Shown here piece by piece: positions 43,306 through 52,297 of a stretch of 64,000 bases of DNA (positions within the stretch are counted from its first letter, which is position 1; every line of letters starts with the position of its first letter). The position numbers and the translations under genes were made by a program. Origin of the DNA: Bacillus sp. ISL-34. GTDB lineage: Bacteria; Bacillota; Bacilli; Bacillales; DSM-1321. The notes beneath the pieces were generated by a model. That model worked only from the letters and a program-made list of their open reading frames with translations, was not told where the DNA came from and did no database searches. Where the stretch lies: positions 1 through 64,000 of the forward strand of contig NZ_JAGGQJ010000026.1 of assembly GCF_018613325.1 (NCBI RefSeq). The letters run 5' to 3'.

Positions 43306-44257
43306 AAATAACCCAATTGACGCTATTTTACGAGATCATTCACTCATGATTTTGGACGGAGCTTTAGCTACAGAGCTAGAGAGGAATGGATGTGATTTGG
43401 ACGATCCGCTATGGTCTGCACGTGTATTGCTTGAAAATCCTGAAGTGATCTATCAGGTTCACTTTGACTACTTTCGTGCTGGAGCGGACTGCGCGATTAC
43501 GGCAAGCTACCAAGCCACTGTTGAAGGTTTCGCCCTCCGCGGAATACAAGAAAAAGAGGCTTTGGAGCTAATCCGGAAAACGGTTTTACTCGCAAGAAAA
43601 GCAAGAGATGAATTTTGGAAGGAAGAAAATCAAACGATTAGGCCTAGGCCGTTGGTTGCTGCATCTGTTGGTCCTTATGGGGCTTATCTTGCAGATGGTT
43701 CAGAGTATGTAGGAAACTATGGTGTTTCAGATGAAACTTTAACGGCATTTCATCGCTCACGAATATCGGCTTTGATTGAAGCAGGAGCTGACCTTTTAGC
43801 ATTTGAAACGATTCCTTCCCTGCAAGAAGCAAAAGTATTATATTCTTTACTGAAGGATTATCCAGAAGTGTATGCTTGGCTATCCTTTTCATTGAAAAAT
43901 GAAAAAGCGATAAGTGACGGTACATTACTCGAGGAGTGTACAAGATTGTTTGGCAACAGTGAGCAAATTGCAGCAATCGGCATCAACTGTGCGCCAGTAT
44001 CATGTATCACGGAAGCCATCCAGGTGTTGCGTGCAAACACGGATAAACCAATCATTGTTTATCCGAATTCTGGTGAAACATATAATCCAGAAACTAAAAC
44101 ATGGCATGGTCAAGAATCATGTAACAGGCTCGACCTGAAATCTCAAGAATGGCACCATGCAGGGGCGCGTTTAATTGGAGGGTGCTGCAGAACGGCACCA
44201 CATCATATTGAAGACATTTCAAGAAAGTGGCGACCTTCCGTAGTCGTATCCTCCTAA
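43295..44257 (+). CDS. mmuM: homocysteine S-methyltransferase MmuM
   Basis: A 320-residue zinc enzyme of the Pfam S-methyl_trans family. [23 protein letters not shown] begins the TIM barrel. Zinc-binding Cys residues lie in GINCAP (near 229) and GGCCRTAP (near 296-297). It moves a methyl group from S-methylmethionine to homocysteine, making two methionines. GAGGAG precedes ATG. It is translationally coupled to the permease and is under the SAM riboswitch. Confidence 0.93.
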   Translation: MNNKNNPIDAILRDHSLMILDGALATELERNGCDLDDPLWSARVLLENPEVIYQVHFDYFRAGADCAITASYQATVEGFALRGIQEKEALELIRKTVLLARKARDEFWKEENQTIRPRPLVAASVGPYGAYLADGSEYVGNYGVSDETLTAFHRSRISALIEAGADLLAFETIPSLQEAKVLYSLLKDYPEVYAWLSFSLKNEKAISDGTLLEECTRLFGNSEQIAAIGINCAPVSCITEAIQVLRANTDKPIIVYPNSGETYNPETKTWHGQESCNRLDLKSQEWHHAGARLIGGCCRTAPHHIEDISRKWRPSVVVSS

Positions 44258-44285
44258 GGTATGTAAGTTGTGGATAAACCCTAAT

Positions 44286-44330
44286 AAAAAGAACAGGAAG
44301 CGTCATAATCTGGCGGTCCTGTTCTTTTTG
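44286..44330 (+). terminator. terminator of mmuP-mmuM
   Basis: AAAAAGAACAGGA / TCCTGTTCTTTTT with an 18-base loop. Confidence 0.82.
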
Positions 44331-44562
44331 AGCTCTTTATTTTAGATTCGAGTCCATTTGAAAAGGATTAATTCAAGGCGCTTCAGAAATAAGTCGCTAG
44401 AACTGAAGTGAGGATCGTTTTAGGTTGACAACTACCTCTTATTTTTTAAGCGTTGTGGCTGAAAAAGAAACCGCTCAAAAACAGTAAAAAGAGAAATTAA
44501 ATCATATTTTTTGTGTGCTTGGGAAACCTAAACAAACAATGAATAGAAAGGAGAGAATGAGT

Positions 44563-44730
44563 ATGAGCCGTGGTAAAAATTTTAATCACAAAGAAAAAGG
44601 CCATCCAGGAAATTTACCCAATAATAGAATTAGCGAAGAGAAGGAACACAGCCGGCAGTATGAACAGATCGAGGATATTGTCACACATGAAGCCTTTAAA
44701 AATCGGGAAAAAGAAGACGAGATGCCTTAA
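44563..44730 (+). CDS. small hydrophilic hypothetical protein
   Basis: A 55-residue highly polar protein (SRGKNFNHKEKGHPGNLPNN, then EDIVTHEAFKNREKEDEMP). AAGGAG lies nine bases before ATG 44563. The composition resembles small spore proteins, but no family was recognised. Confidence 0.6.
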   Translation: MSRGKNFNHKEKGHPGNLPNNRISEEKEHSRQYEQIEDIVTHEAFKNREKEDEMP

Positions 44731-45350
44731 TATATTGAGATGCAGTTAAGACATTTTGAAAAGTATCAAGATATTGAGCAATTTTCCATTCCTTTAAGTT
44801 CCGCTTTTTAATAATAGAAGCACATGAATTAAACAATATCCCTTTCCCTTCATGACGCTTCCATAATCAGCTGCTTTTTTTAGCTTTAAAGATATTCAGC
44901 AATTTCCATGTATATACGGGGGGAAAACCATGAGCTTTGCTATGGTTTTTTCTTTCATTACAAAAAAATCAAGAGGGGAAGTCAGAGATTAAGTTGCTGG
45001 AAAAAACAGATATCTATCTTCCTTTGATGGAAAAGGAAGTAAGCAAAAGATGATAACAGAAAAATGAAGATGGATGACCTTTTAATAAACCGACTTTCTT
45101 CTATTAATAATTAATAAAACTTAAAATTCTCAACTCGGGCACCATAAGTCTTCCCAAAGCTACTTAAGACGGGTTAGTAAGTATAATCTGCATTATCATC
45201 CAGAAATAATTAAGGGTAGCGTCCAAAAAGGGCTAACTTGGTAAAATCCTGGAATTTTTTGCAGTATTAGAGGTACATCGTGAATATTATAAGAACCTGC
45301 TGATGAAGTACCGTCCGTTCCCCATATACAAGTCTTAAGCCCAATTTCTG
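44731..45350. other. gene-free stretch
   Basis: No ORF with a ribosome binding site was seen. The only supported structure is a terminator-like hairpin near 44926-44952 (AAAACCAT / ATGGTTTT plus T-run), with no gene in front of it. It may be the remnant of a lost gene. Confidence 0.35.
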
Positions 45351-45725
45351 CTATGTTTCATTTTGTTTATCGCGATTTATTTCCACTTCTCGTTTTGCTC
45401 TAATAAAAGCGATAAATTGAATCGTCTCCTCTTCAGAAAGAGAAATTCCATCGATAGCTAGCTCCATATTTGGTGAATCCGTTAATTCCATGACTTTAGG
45501 TGACTCTGTGGTAATATCTTTAGCTGGATGATCTACTCGACCTAGAATGTAATCAGTGGATGTATCATATAGGCCTGCTAATAAATTAATCGTTTCTAAT
45601 GAAGGGCGGCGATGGCCCGATTCATAACCTGCATAGGTACTCTTGGCGATTCCGAGTCTGTCAGCGGTATATTGCAAAGACCATCTTTTGGCCTTCCTTA
45701 ATGTAGTTAATCTATTTAAAATCAT
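45351..45725 (-). CDS. ansR: XRE-family repressor AnsR-like
   Basis: A 124-residue protein with an N-terminal Cro/CI helix-turn-helix (LTTLRKAKRWSLQYTADRLG, then IAKSTYAGYESGHRRPSLETI, residues 1-60) and a C-terminal acidic ligand or oligomer region. It is divergent from ansA-ansB, exactly as ansR is in B. subtilis, where it represses ansAB until asparagine is present. ATG 45725 has AAGGAGAG about ten bases upstream. Confidence 0.87.
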   Translation of the reverse strand: MILNRLTTLRKAKRWSLQYTADRLGIAKSTYAGYESGHRRPSLETINLLAGLYDTSTDYILGRVDHPAKDITTESPKVMELTDSPNMELAIDGISLSEEETIQFIAFIRAKREVEINRDKQNET

Positions 45726-45778
45726 TCTTATTACTCTCCTTTTATATAAATCCATTATAACATCAAATTGGAATAAGC

Positions 45779-45788
45779 GTACGCGTAA
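45779..45788 (+). promoter_or_regulatory. candidate AnsR operator, upstream site
   Basis: GTACGCGTAA, containing the palindrome TACGCGTA, about 15 bases upstream of the ansAB -35. It is repeated exactly at 45842, 63 bases away. Confidence 0.55.
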
Positions 45789-45802
45789 TGAATAATTTTA
45801 GC

Positions 45803-45831
45803 TTGATTTCACTCTGAAACATGACTATAAT
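45803..45831 (+). promoter_or_regulatory. ansAB promoter
   Basis: TTGATT, 17-base spacer, TATAAT between the two GTACGCGTAA sites. Confidence 0.75.
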
Positions 45832-45841
45832 AACATGTGTT

Positions 45842-45851
45842 GTACGCGTAA
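45842..45851 (+). promoter_or_regulatory. candidate AnsR operator, downstream site
   Basis: The second GTACGCGTAA lies just after the predicted transcription start. Confidence 0.55.
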
Positions 45852-45933
45852 CATGTACATTTACAGTGAAAATATCCTTTTCTGAGATGATTGAATGATT
45901 GTAATACAGGGAGGCTTTATAGGGGGTAGTATA

Positions 45934-46944
45934 TTGGAGAAGTTGAAGACGAAAATGAAGAAGTTGATGTTGATTACTACAGGTGGTACAATTGCATCGT
46001 TAGAAGGAAAAAATGGACTGGTTCCAGAGATGAAAGCTGACGAAATTTTAGGTCACCTACCGGGATTGGATTTACTATGTCAGATTGATAGTATGCCTTT
46101 GATGAATATTGATAGTACAAATATGCAGCCGGAAGATTGGACAGAAATGGCACATTCCATCCATGAGCACTACCATGATTACGATGGCTTTGTGATTACC
46201 CATGGAACAGATACAATGGCTTACACTTCAGCTGCGCTCTCATATATGTTACAAGATTTAGGGAAACCAATTGTCGTTACAGGTTCTCAAATCCCAATTG
46301 CCTTCAAAAAGACAGATGCCAAAAGAAATATCTCTGATGCGATTCGGTTTGCTTGTGAAGATATTGGCGGAGTATATGTTGTATTTGATGGTAGAGTCAT
46401 CCAGGGTACGAGGGCCATTAAATTGAGAACGAAAAGCTATGATTCGTTTGAAAGTATTAACTATCCTTATATTGCTACCATATTCAAAGATAAAATTGAG
46501 TATCTAAAGCCAGTTCATTCACCAAAGAATAAGGAAGCTAAGTTAGATGCTTCCATATGTACTGATGTTGCTTTGGTTAAGCTGCATCCCGGTATAAAGC
46601 CTGAATTCTTTGATTTTCTGAAAAATCAATGTCGGGGAATCGTAATTGAAAGTTATGGAAGCGGCGGCATTCCATTTCAAGGAAGAAATATTTTAGAGAA
46701 ATTGAATGAGTTGGTCGAGTGTGGAATATCCGTAGTCATTACTACCCAATGTTTAGAAGAAGGGGAAGATATGGATATTTACGAAGTGGGACGAAAAGTG
46801 AATAAGAATGTCATCATCCGTTCCAGAAATATGAATACAGAAGCCATCGTTCCTAAGTTGATGTGGATATTGGCCAAGACACAGGATCCAAAAAAAGTGA
46901 AGGAAATGATGGAAACACCGATTGCAGAGGACATTACATTCTAG
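45934..46944 (+). CDS. ansA: L-asparaginase AnsA
   Basis: A type I cytoplasmic L-asparaginase (336 residues from TTG 45934). The catalytic Thr residues are in ITTGGTIAS (near residue 17) and [16 protein letters not shown] (near 90); SQIPI and YGSGG are also conserved. It hydrolyses asparagine to aspartate and ammonia. TTG 45934 has GGGGGT at eight bases; ATG 45955 matches the B. subtilis N-terminus but lacks a well-placed ribosome binding site. It pairs with ansB downstream. Confidence 0.93.
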   Translation: MEKLKTKMKKLMLITTGGTIASLEGKNGLVPEMKADEILGHLPGLDLLCQIDSMPLMNIDSTNMQPEDWTEMAHSIHEHYHDYDGFVITHGTDTMAYTSAALSYMLQDLGKPIVVTGSQIPIAFKKTDAKRNISDAIRFACEDIGGVYVVFDGRVIQGTRAIKLRTKSYDSFESINYPYIATIFKDKIEYLKPVHSPKNKEAKLDASICTDVALVKLHPGIKPEFFDFLKNQCRGIVIESYGSGGIPFQGRNILEKLNELVECGISVVITTQCLEEGEDMDIYEVGRKVNKNVIIRSRNMNTEAIVPKLMWILAKTQDPKKVKEMMETPIAEDITF

Positions 46945-46967
46945 AACAAACAAAGGGGCAAGAGGAA

Positions 46968-48398
46968 ATGTTGATAGAAGAGAGAACATACCGAATCGAG
47001 AAAGACTTTCTTGGGGAAAAGGAAATTCCGGCAGATGTTTATTATGGAATACAAACTCTACGCGCTGTAGAAAATTTTCCGATTACCGGTTACAAAGTCA
47101 ATGAAGAAATGATTCGTGCACTAGCTATGATTAAGAAAGCAGCAGCTTTAGCAAATATGGATACCAAACGGTTATATGAGGGTATTGGAAGCGCTATTGT
47201 CAAAGCTTCTGATGAAGTGATCGATGGAAAGTGGCATGAATATTTCATCGTTGACCCAATTCAAGGCGGCGCGGGTACATCGATGAATATGAACATTAAT
47301 GAAATCGTTGCCAACCGAGCGTTAGAACTTATGGGACACAAAAAAGGTGATTATGTACAAGTTAGTCCCAATAGCCATGTTAACATGTCGCAATCAACGA
47401 ATGACGTATTCCCTACTGCCATCCATTTATCAACATTACGACTTTTGGAGCAATTGCTGCAAACAATGACCAAGATGAGTACGGTCTTAAAGAATAAAGC
47501 AAAACAATTTGATCATGTTATCAAAATGGGACGCACACATCTTCAGGACGCAGTGCCAATTCGCCTCGGTCAAGAATTTGAGGCATACAGTCGCGTGTTG
47601 GATCGGGATATAAAAAGAATCAGTCAATCACGTCAACATTTATATGAAGTGAATATGGGAGCAACAGCAGTGGGAACGGGATTGAATGCAGATCCGCGTT
47701 ACATTGAAAATGTTGTTACATATTTAGCTGAAATCAGTAACTTGCCGCTTGTAGGAGCAGAACATTTAGTAGATGCAACCCAAAATACGGATGCATATAC
47801 TGAAGTGTCAGCTTCATTGAAAGTATGTATGATGAATATGTCTAAAATTGCTAATGATTTACGTTTGATGGCTTCAGGACCAAGAGCGGGATTGGGAGAA
47901 ATCACACTTCCAGCTCGTCAACCAGGTTCATCCATCATGCCAGGAAAAGTAAATCCGGTAATGCCAGAATTAATTAATCAAGTCGCTTTCCAAGTGATCG
48001 GGAACGATAATACGATTTGCTTAGCATCAGAAGCAGGACAACTAGAGTTGAATGTAATGGAGCCAGTGCTTGTATTCAATTTATTGCAATCAATCAGCAT
48101 TATGAACAATGCTTTCAATGTCTTTACAGATTATTGTTTGGAAGGCATTGAAGCAAATGAGCAACATTTAAAAGATTATGTCGAACAAAGTGTTGGAGTG
48201 ATTACAGCAGTCAATCCGCACCTTGGATACGAAGTGGTTTCACGTATTGCGCGTGAAGCGATATTAAAAGGCAAATCAGTTCGCGAACTTTGTTTACAAT
48301 ATGACGTGTTGACAGAAGAAGAATTGGATCTTATTCTAAATCCTTATGAAATGACAAAGCCCGGTATAGCGGGAGCTTCTCTTTTTGATCGGCAATAA
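46968..48398 (+). CDS. ansB: aspartate ammonia-lyase AnsB
   Basis: A 476-residue fumarase/aspartase-superfamily enzyme. It shows YYGIQTLRAVENFPI near residue 26, SPNSHVNMSQSTND near 130 and the signature loop GSSIMPGKVNPV near residue 325 (catalytic Ser). It deaminates aspartate to fumarate, completing asparagine use with AnsA. AGAGG precedes ATG 46968. It lies 23 bases after ansA and ends at a strong terminator. Confidence 0.95.
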   Translation: MLIEERTYRIEKDFLGEKEIPADVYYGIQTLRAVENFPITGYKVNEEMIRALAMIKKAAALANMDTKRLYEGIGSAIVKASDEVIDGKWHEYFIVDPIQGGAGTSMNMNINEIVANRALELMGHKKGDYVQVSPNSHVNMSQSTNDVFPTAIHLSTLRLLEQLLQTMTKMSTVLKNKAKQFDHVIKMGRTHLQDAVPIRLGQEFEAYSRVLDRDIKRISQSRQHLYEVNMGATAVGTGLNADPRYIENVVTYLAEISNLPLVGAEHLVDATQNTDAYTEVSASLKVCMMNMSKIANDLRLMASGPRAGLGEITLPARQPGSSIMPGKVNPVMPELINQVAFQVIGNDNTICLASEAGQLELNVMEPVLVFNLLQSISIMNNAFNVFTDYCLEGIEANEQHLKDYVEQSVGVITAVNPHLGYEVVSRIAREAILKGKSVRELCLQYDVLTEEELDLILNPYEMTKPGIAGASLFDRQ

Positions 48399-48442
48399 CC
48401 AGTAAATAAGCAGAAAACATTAATCTATATGATTTTTGATGT

Positions 48443-48487
48443 AATGACTATGCCTTTAGGACCGTTGGTTTAAAGGCATAGTCATTA
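48443..48487 (+). terminator. terminator of ansAB
   Basis: AATGACTATGCCTTTA / TAAAGGCATAGTCATT hairpin. Confidence 0.88.
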
Positions 48488-48615
48488 ATTATATACAATC
48501 CAATTTGAACTGTTACCCAACCGTCCGTCAACTGCTTGCGGGTATTGAAGACTGAATATTCCGTGATTTTTGTCCGTCGACATAATCATGGAGGGGTAGA
48601 ACTATTTATGGAAAA

Positions 48616-48650
48616 CCCATCCCCCTTAGAATATATCTAAGGGGGATGGG
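48616..48650 (-). terminator. terminator of glpT
   Basis: CCCATCCCCCTTAGA / TCTAAGGGGGATGGG with a T-run on the minus strand. Confidence 0.9.
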
Positions 48651-48678
48651 GAAGTTATAGCTCAATAATATGCCTGTA

Positions 48679-50040
48679 TTAGCCCTTTACTACTTCCTGC
48701 CCACGAACATTCCATGTAAATGCAAATACCACTACTGCCAGAACACAAGAAATCGTAATTAATGTAAAACCTGCATTCCAGCCTGCAAAGTCAACTACAT
48801 ATCCCATAATGGCATTTGCCGCTACAGATCCACCTAAATATCCAAATAAGCCAGTCAGTCCTGCTGCAGTGCCTGCAGCTTTTTTAGGAACTAAATCCAG
48901 TGCTTGCAGACCTATTAACATTACAGGTCCATAAATTAAGAATCCAATCGCAATTAGGGAAATAATATCGATCATTGGGTTGCCTGCAGGGTTAAACCAG
49001 TATACAAGGACTGCGATTAATACTCCTAACATAAAGACAACCCCTGCTGGTCCCCGACGACCTTTAAAAACTTTATCCGAGATATAACCGCATAATAAAG
49101 TTCCCGGAATGCCTGCCCATTCGTATAGGAAATAAGCTGTACTGGATTCGTCCATGTTGAAGCCTTTTTCTTCGCTTAAATAGGTTGGTGCCCAATCAAG
49201 TACCCCATAACGGACGAAATAAACAAAGATGTTTGCAATCGCAATCGCCCAGACCCATTTGTTATTTAATACATATTTAAATAATATCTCTTTTGTCGTC
49301 AACTCTGTTTCAAACGTTTTTTTCATTTTATTTGGAAAATCATTACGATACTCTTCAATTGGTGGTAATCCAACTGATTGTGGTGTATCACGTATTAAGA
49401 TAAATGAAATGATTGCTATTAATATGGCAATTAGAGCAGGTAGTATAAAAATCCCTTCATAACCTGCATATGAAGAACCCATTAATGTTGCAAAGATGGA
49501 GACACCTGCAATCGCCAATGGTGCCATTAAGCCACCACCCACGTTGTGGGCAACATTCCATATTGCCGTTTTCCTTCCTCTTTCACTCACACTAAACCAG
49601 TGAACAAGCACTCGGCCTGATGGAGGCCAGCCCATCCCTTGAAACCATCCATTAATGAATAACATGATAAACATAATTGTAACGGATGATGTGAAAAATG
49701 GAACAAGACCCATAAGTAAGCTGACAATTCCAGCAAGAATCAAACCTACTGGCAAGAAATACCTTGCATTGCTTCGGTCTGACACAGTTCCCATTACAAA
49801 CTTACTTATCCCATATGAAATCGAAATGGCTGATAATGCAAGACCCAGCTCTCCAGTTGTAAAGCCTTCCTCCTTTAAATATGGCATCGCCATGGAAAAG
49901 TTTTTACGAATTAAATAATATGCAGCATAACCAATGAAGATACCGATGAAAACTTGTAATCTGAGTTTCTTATATTCAGAATCTATTTTTCCTTCAGGTA
50001 ACCTTTCAACCGGTAGAGCTGGCTTAAATAATTTGAGCAT
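48679..50040 (-). CDS. glpT: glycerol-3-phosphate transporter GlpT
   Basis: A 453-residue MFS organophosphate:phosphate antiporter with 12 helices. [34 protein letters not shown] and [10 protein letters not shown] are signature stretches, and the protein is closely similar to B. subtilis GlpT throughout. It imports glycerol-3-phosphate in exchange for phosphate. ATG 50040 has AAGGAGG eight bases upstream. The upstream cre-like site and leader terminator indicate carbon and GlpP-type control. No glpQ follows, unlike in B. subtilis. Confidence 0.93.
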   Translation of the reverse strand: MLKLFKPALPVERLPEGKIDSEYKKLRLQVFIGIFIGYAAYYLIRKNFSMAMPYLKEEGFTTGELGLALSAISISYGISKFVMGTVSDRSNARYFLPVGLILAGIVSLLMGLVPFFTSSVTIMFIMLFINGWFQGMGWPPSGRVLVHWFSVSERGRKTAIWNVAHNVGGGLMAPLAIAGVSIFATLMGSSYAGYEGIFILPALIAILIAIISFILIRDTPQSVGLPPIEEYRNDFPNKMKKTFETELTTKEILFKYVLNNKWVWAIAIANIFVYFVRYGVLDWAPTYLSEEKGFNMDESSTAYFLYEWAGIPGTLLCGYISDKVFKGRRGPAGVVFMLGVLIAVLVYWFNPAGNPMIDIISLIAIGFLIYGPVMLIGLQALDLVPKKAAGTAAGLTGLFGYLGGSVAANAIMGYVVDFAGWNAGFTLITISCVLAVVVFAFTWNVRGQEVVKG

Positions 50041-50102
50041 CCAATTCCTCCTTAATATGATATTTTTGGACCTAATTAAGTAAAGTATAGATGATGACAC
50101 AT

Positions 50103-50163
50103 AAAAAAACTCATACCCAAATAGCAACCTTTTTGTTTAAAAGGTCCTATTAAAGCATGAGTC
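50103..50163 (-). promoter_or_regulatory. glpT leader terminator (GlpP-type antitermination target)
   Basis: On the minus strand ACTCATGC..TAATAGGACC and GGTTGCTATT..GTATGAGT form a long hairpin followed by TTTTTTT, between promoter and start codon. In B. subtilis glp leaders, GlpP antitermination acts on such a hairpin; the same control is inferred. Confidence 0.7.
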
Positions 50164-50197
50164 TCCAAATCTCCACCATCGTTAACTTGTAATAATT

Positions 50198-50226
50198 ATA
50201 CTATCTTCATAAGAAAACGCTGTCAA
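50198..50226 (-). promoter_or_regulatory. glpT promoter with cre-like site in spacer
   Basis: Minus-strand TTGACA, 17-base spacer, TAGTAT. The overlapping TGACAGCGTTTTCT (50212-50225) matches the CcpA cre consensus at all but one defined position, so CcpA would block the promoter when glucose is present. Confidence 0.7.
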
Positions 50227-50503
50227 CTTTTTTTTTGGCCATCCGGACAAAGAAGGCACCAAGGGCATCAAGTTAACTAACTAAGTCTTTTTTAGGACCC
50301 GTTTTAAAATCAAAGAATGTTGCTCACTTGAAGCGACTTAATCGGTTTTAATGTTTTTTTCTGAACGAATGGTATGTGTCCAAAGTTCCGATGAATAGGG
50401 TAAAGGTAAAACCTAATGGAATGACATACGCAATTTTTCATCTTTTTTTTAGATATTTAATATAATGTAATTAGTCATTTCCAGGTGGAAAGGGAGGATA
50501 ACT

Positions 50504-51040
50504 TTGAAACAAGGTAATCGTTTTATCCGAAGCGTTACATTTCTAATGCTCGCATTTCTCATGTTTAGTGGGCAGGCTGCTTTTGCTACATCAGATTCAA
50601 TATCATCGCAATCCACGCCAGACCTTTTGATTAGGCAGATCATGGGTTTAGCCTACGAATCCCAACAATCCATGAGCAGTGGACCATTTTCTGTAGGTGA
50701 TTCGTTAAAGAAAGTGGAAAAAGCCTGGGGTGCACCGGAAGATTTAAGTACCGTTGCGGCCAATTATTGGAGCCGTAATGTTCGATTCCTCTATGACGGT
50801 TCAACAGGTAGAAAAACGATTACTGCCATTGATGATTTTAATCCGCAATTGCAAACCATCCATTTATCCATGTTGAAGGAATTGATTGGTGAACCTGTAA
50901 GTGAAGTGGAGCAAGAAGGGATGTACTATGTCACTTATACCGATTACGCAAATTATAAAGTGGTTTTTGTGTTTGAAAGCGCCTGGATTAACCCAGATCC
51001 AAGGTTGAATATGTATACGGTTGAATTTGCTTCAGATTAG
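50504..51040 (+). CDS. secreted DUF4309 (YjgB-like) protein
   Basis: A 178-residue protein with a signal peptide (KQGNRFIRSVTFLMLAFLMF, cleavage near AFA/TS at residue 29). A DUF4309 domain follows, with GPFSVGDSLKKVEKAWGAPEDLS at residues 60-83 and YYVTYTDYANYKVVFVFES near 140-160. TTG start with AAAGGGAGG upstream. Function is unknown. Confidence 0.82.
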   Translation: MKQGNRFIRSVTFLMLAFLMFSGQAAFATSDSISSQSTPDLLIRQIMGLAYESQQSMSSGPFSVGDSLKKVEKAWGAPEDLSTVAANYWSRNVRFLYDGSTGRKTITAIDDFNPQLQTIHLSMLKELIGEPVSEVEQEGMYYVTYTDYANYKVVFVFESAWINPDPRLNMYTVEFASD

Positions 51041-51047
51041 TAAGTCA

Positions 51048-51088
51048 AAAAAGGATCGTCCCTTTATTGCAGAGGGGCGATTCTTTGC
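51048..51088 (+). terminator. terminator of DUF4309 gene
   Basis: AAGGATCGTCCCT / AGGGGCGATTCTT imperfect hairpin. Confidence 0.7.
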
Positions 51089-51193
51089 TACCTACGGGAA
51101 AATTTTGTTTAAGAATCTAATCTTACCGTTCTATTCAATATTTTCAGCCATACATTAAAAAGATGTAAGTAGAATGATTAAGGGGGATTTGCT

Positions 51194-51637
51194 TTGTCAG
51201 AAGGTGTACATAGTATCATTTTACCTGTTTCAATGAAAACAGTATGGGGATTTGTCAGTGTCATAGATCGTTGGGCACCTCTTGTCCCAGGATATATCAA
51301 TCATGAGATGATAAATGAGGAGACACTTATTTGGGAGTTTAAAAGCGATTTGGGATTAATGAAGAAGAAAATTAAACTTGAAGTGAATATATTGGAATGG
51401 AATGAACCTGATAAGGTAACATTTAAACTTAAGGGATTAAATGAAAAATTTGATGGGCATGGCTATTTTTTAGCGGAACCGTGCGGAATCGGACAGACTA
51501 AAATGACTGGCTGCCTGGCGATTACGGCAAAAGGAGCCAAAGCCCCTATCGTCAATGCTTTGTTAAAAACCTACGTTCCCCAAATGACGATCGAGTTTTC
51601 TGAGGCAGTTGCACAAAGTCTCCTTGTACAAAAATAA
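51194..51637 (+). CDS. CoxG-like SRPBCC family protein
   Basis: A 147-residue START/SRPBCC-fold protein. WGFVSVIDRWAPLVPGYINHE near residue 19 matches the CoxG family's VW..L.D...W...PG motif, with the later FDGHGYFLAEP and MTGCLAITAKG strands. CoxG-like proteins bind hydrophobic ligands or membranes; here no CO dehydrogenase is nearby. TTG start with AAGGGGG upstream. Confidence 0.78.
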   Translation: MSEGVHSIILPVSMKTVWGFVSVIDRWAPLVPGYINHEMINEETLIWEFKSDLGLMKKKIKLEVNILEWNEPDKVTFKLKGLNEKFDGHGYFLAEPCGIGQTKMTGCLAITAKGAKAPIVNALLKTYVPQMTIEFSEAVAQSLLVQK

Positions 51638-51810
51638 AAATTACATATCGGAGCTATCATTATTGGATATTGGCACTTGACAATTATCCCTTAGTGGTAT
51701 GTATTATAAATTGAACTATTTTTTATAAAGCCTTTGTTTCAAACTGTATGGGTTTTGTGATGGATGTCTTGATACGAATCATAAGTAATAGGCAGGGTAG
51801 GAGGCCTCAC

Positions 51811-52074
51811 ATGGAATATGATAAGCAGGTTAAAAATAGAGTGAAGCGAATTGAAGGACAGCTTCGCGGGATATTGAAAATGATGGAGGAAAACAAAGAT
51901 TGCAGAGATGTAGTAACTCAGTTATCTGCCACTAGATCTGCAATCGATAGGACAATTGGGGTCATAGTAAGTTCCAATCTTGTGGAATGCGTTCGGGAGG
52001 CTAATGAATCCGGAGAAAAGAATCCCGAAGGGCTAGTGAAAGAAGCTGTGAATTTATTAGTGAAAAGCAGGTAA
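51811..52074 (+). CDS. CsoR-family regulator of CstR (persulfide-sensing) type
   Basis: An 87-residue all-helical DUF156/CsoR-family repressor (QVKNRVKRIEGQLRGILKMM). Ligand positions are Cys31, Asn56 and Cys60. Copper-sensing CsoR has Cys-His-Cys at this spacing; loss of the His with both Cys retained is the CstR pattern, which senses persulfides or tetrathionate. ATG 51811 has GTAGGAGG upstream. No sulfur-oxidation gene is adjacent, so the target is not evident. Confidence 0.83.
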   Translation: MEYDKQVKNRVKRIEGQLRGILKMMEENKDCRDVVTQLSATRSAIDRTIGVIVSSNLVECVREANESGEKNPEGLVKEAVNLLVKSR

Positions 52075-52172
52075 GCATTTATATTTATTTGAATTGGAAT
52101 TTTTAAAACAATGATTATAAGACAACCTGACCAATCCGAGAAATTTCAGTGTCAGGGATGGATGGATTTTTT

Positions 52173-52203
52173 TAAAATGGGCCTCTAAGAGGTCCATTTT
52201 TGT
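52173..52203 (+). terminator. terminator of csoR-like gene
   Basis: AAAATGG.CCTC / GAGG.CCATTTTT hairpin. Confidence 0.78.
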
Positions 52204-52297
52204 GAATTCTCTGTTTTCACTTCTGATAAGCAAATCCTTTGATATAAAGAATTTGCATGGTATCCTTAAAGGGATAAAAATTGAGTGAGGGTATGCT

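Noticed and set aside
44731..45350. candidate CRISPR or RNA gene in the 620-base gap
   Set aside because: No direct repeats with regular spacing, no tRNA-like fold and no promoter-terminator pair around a conserved core were seen.
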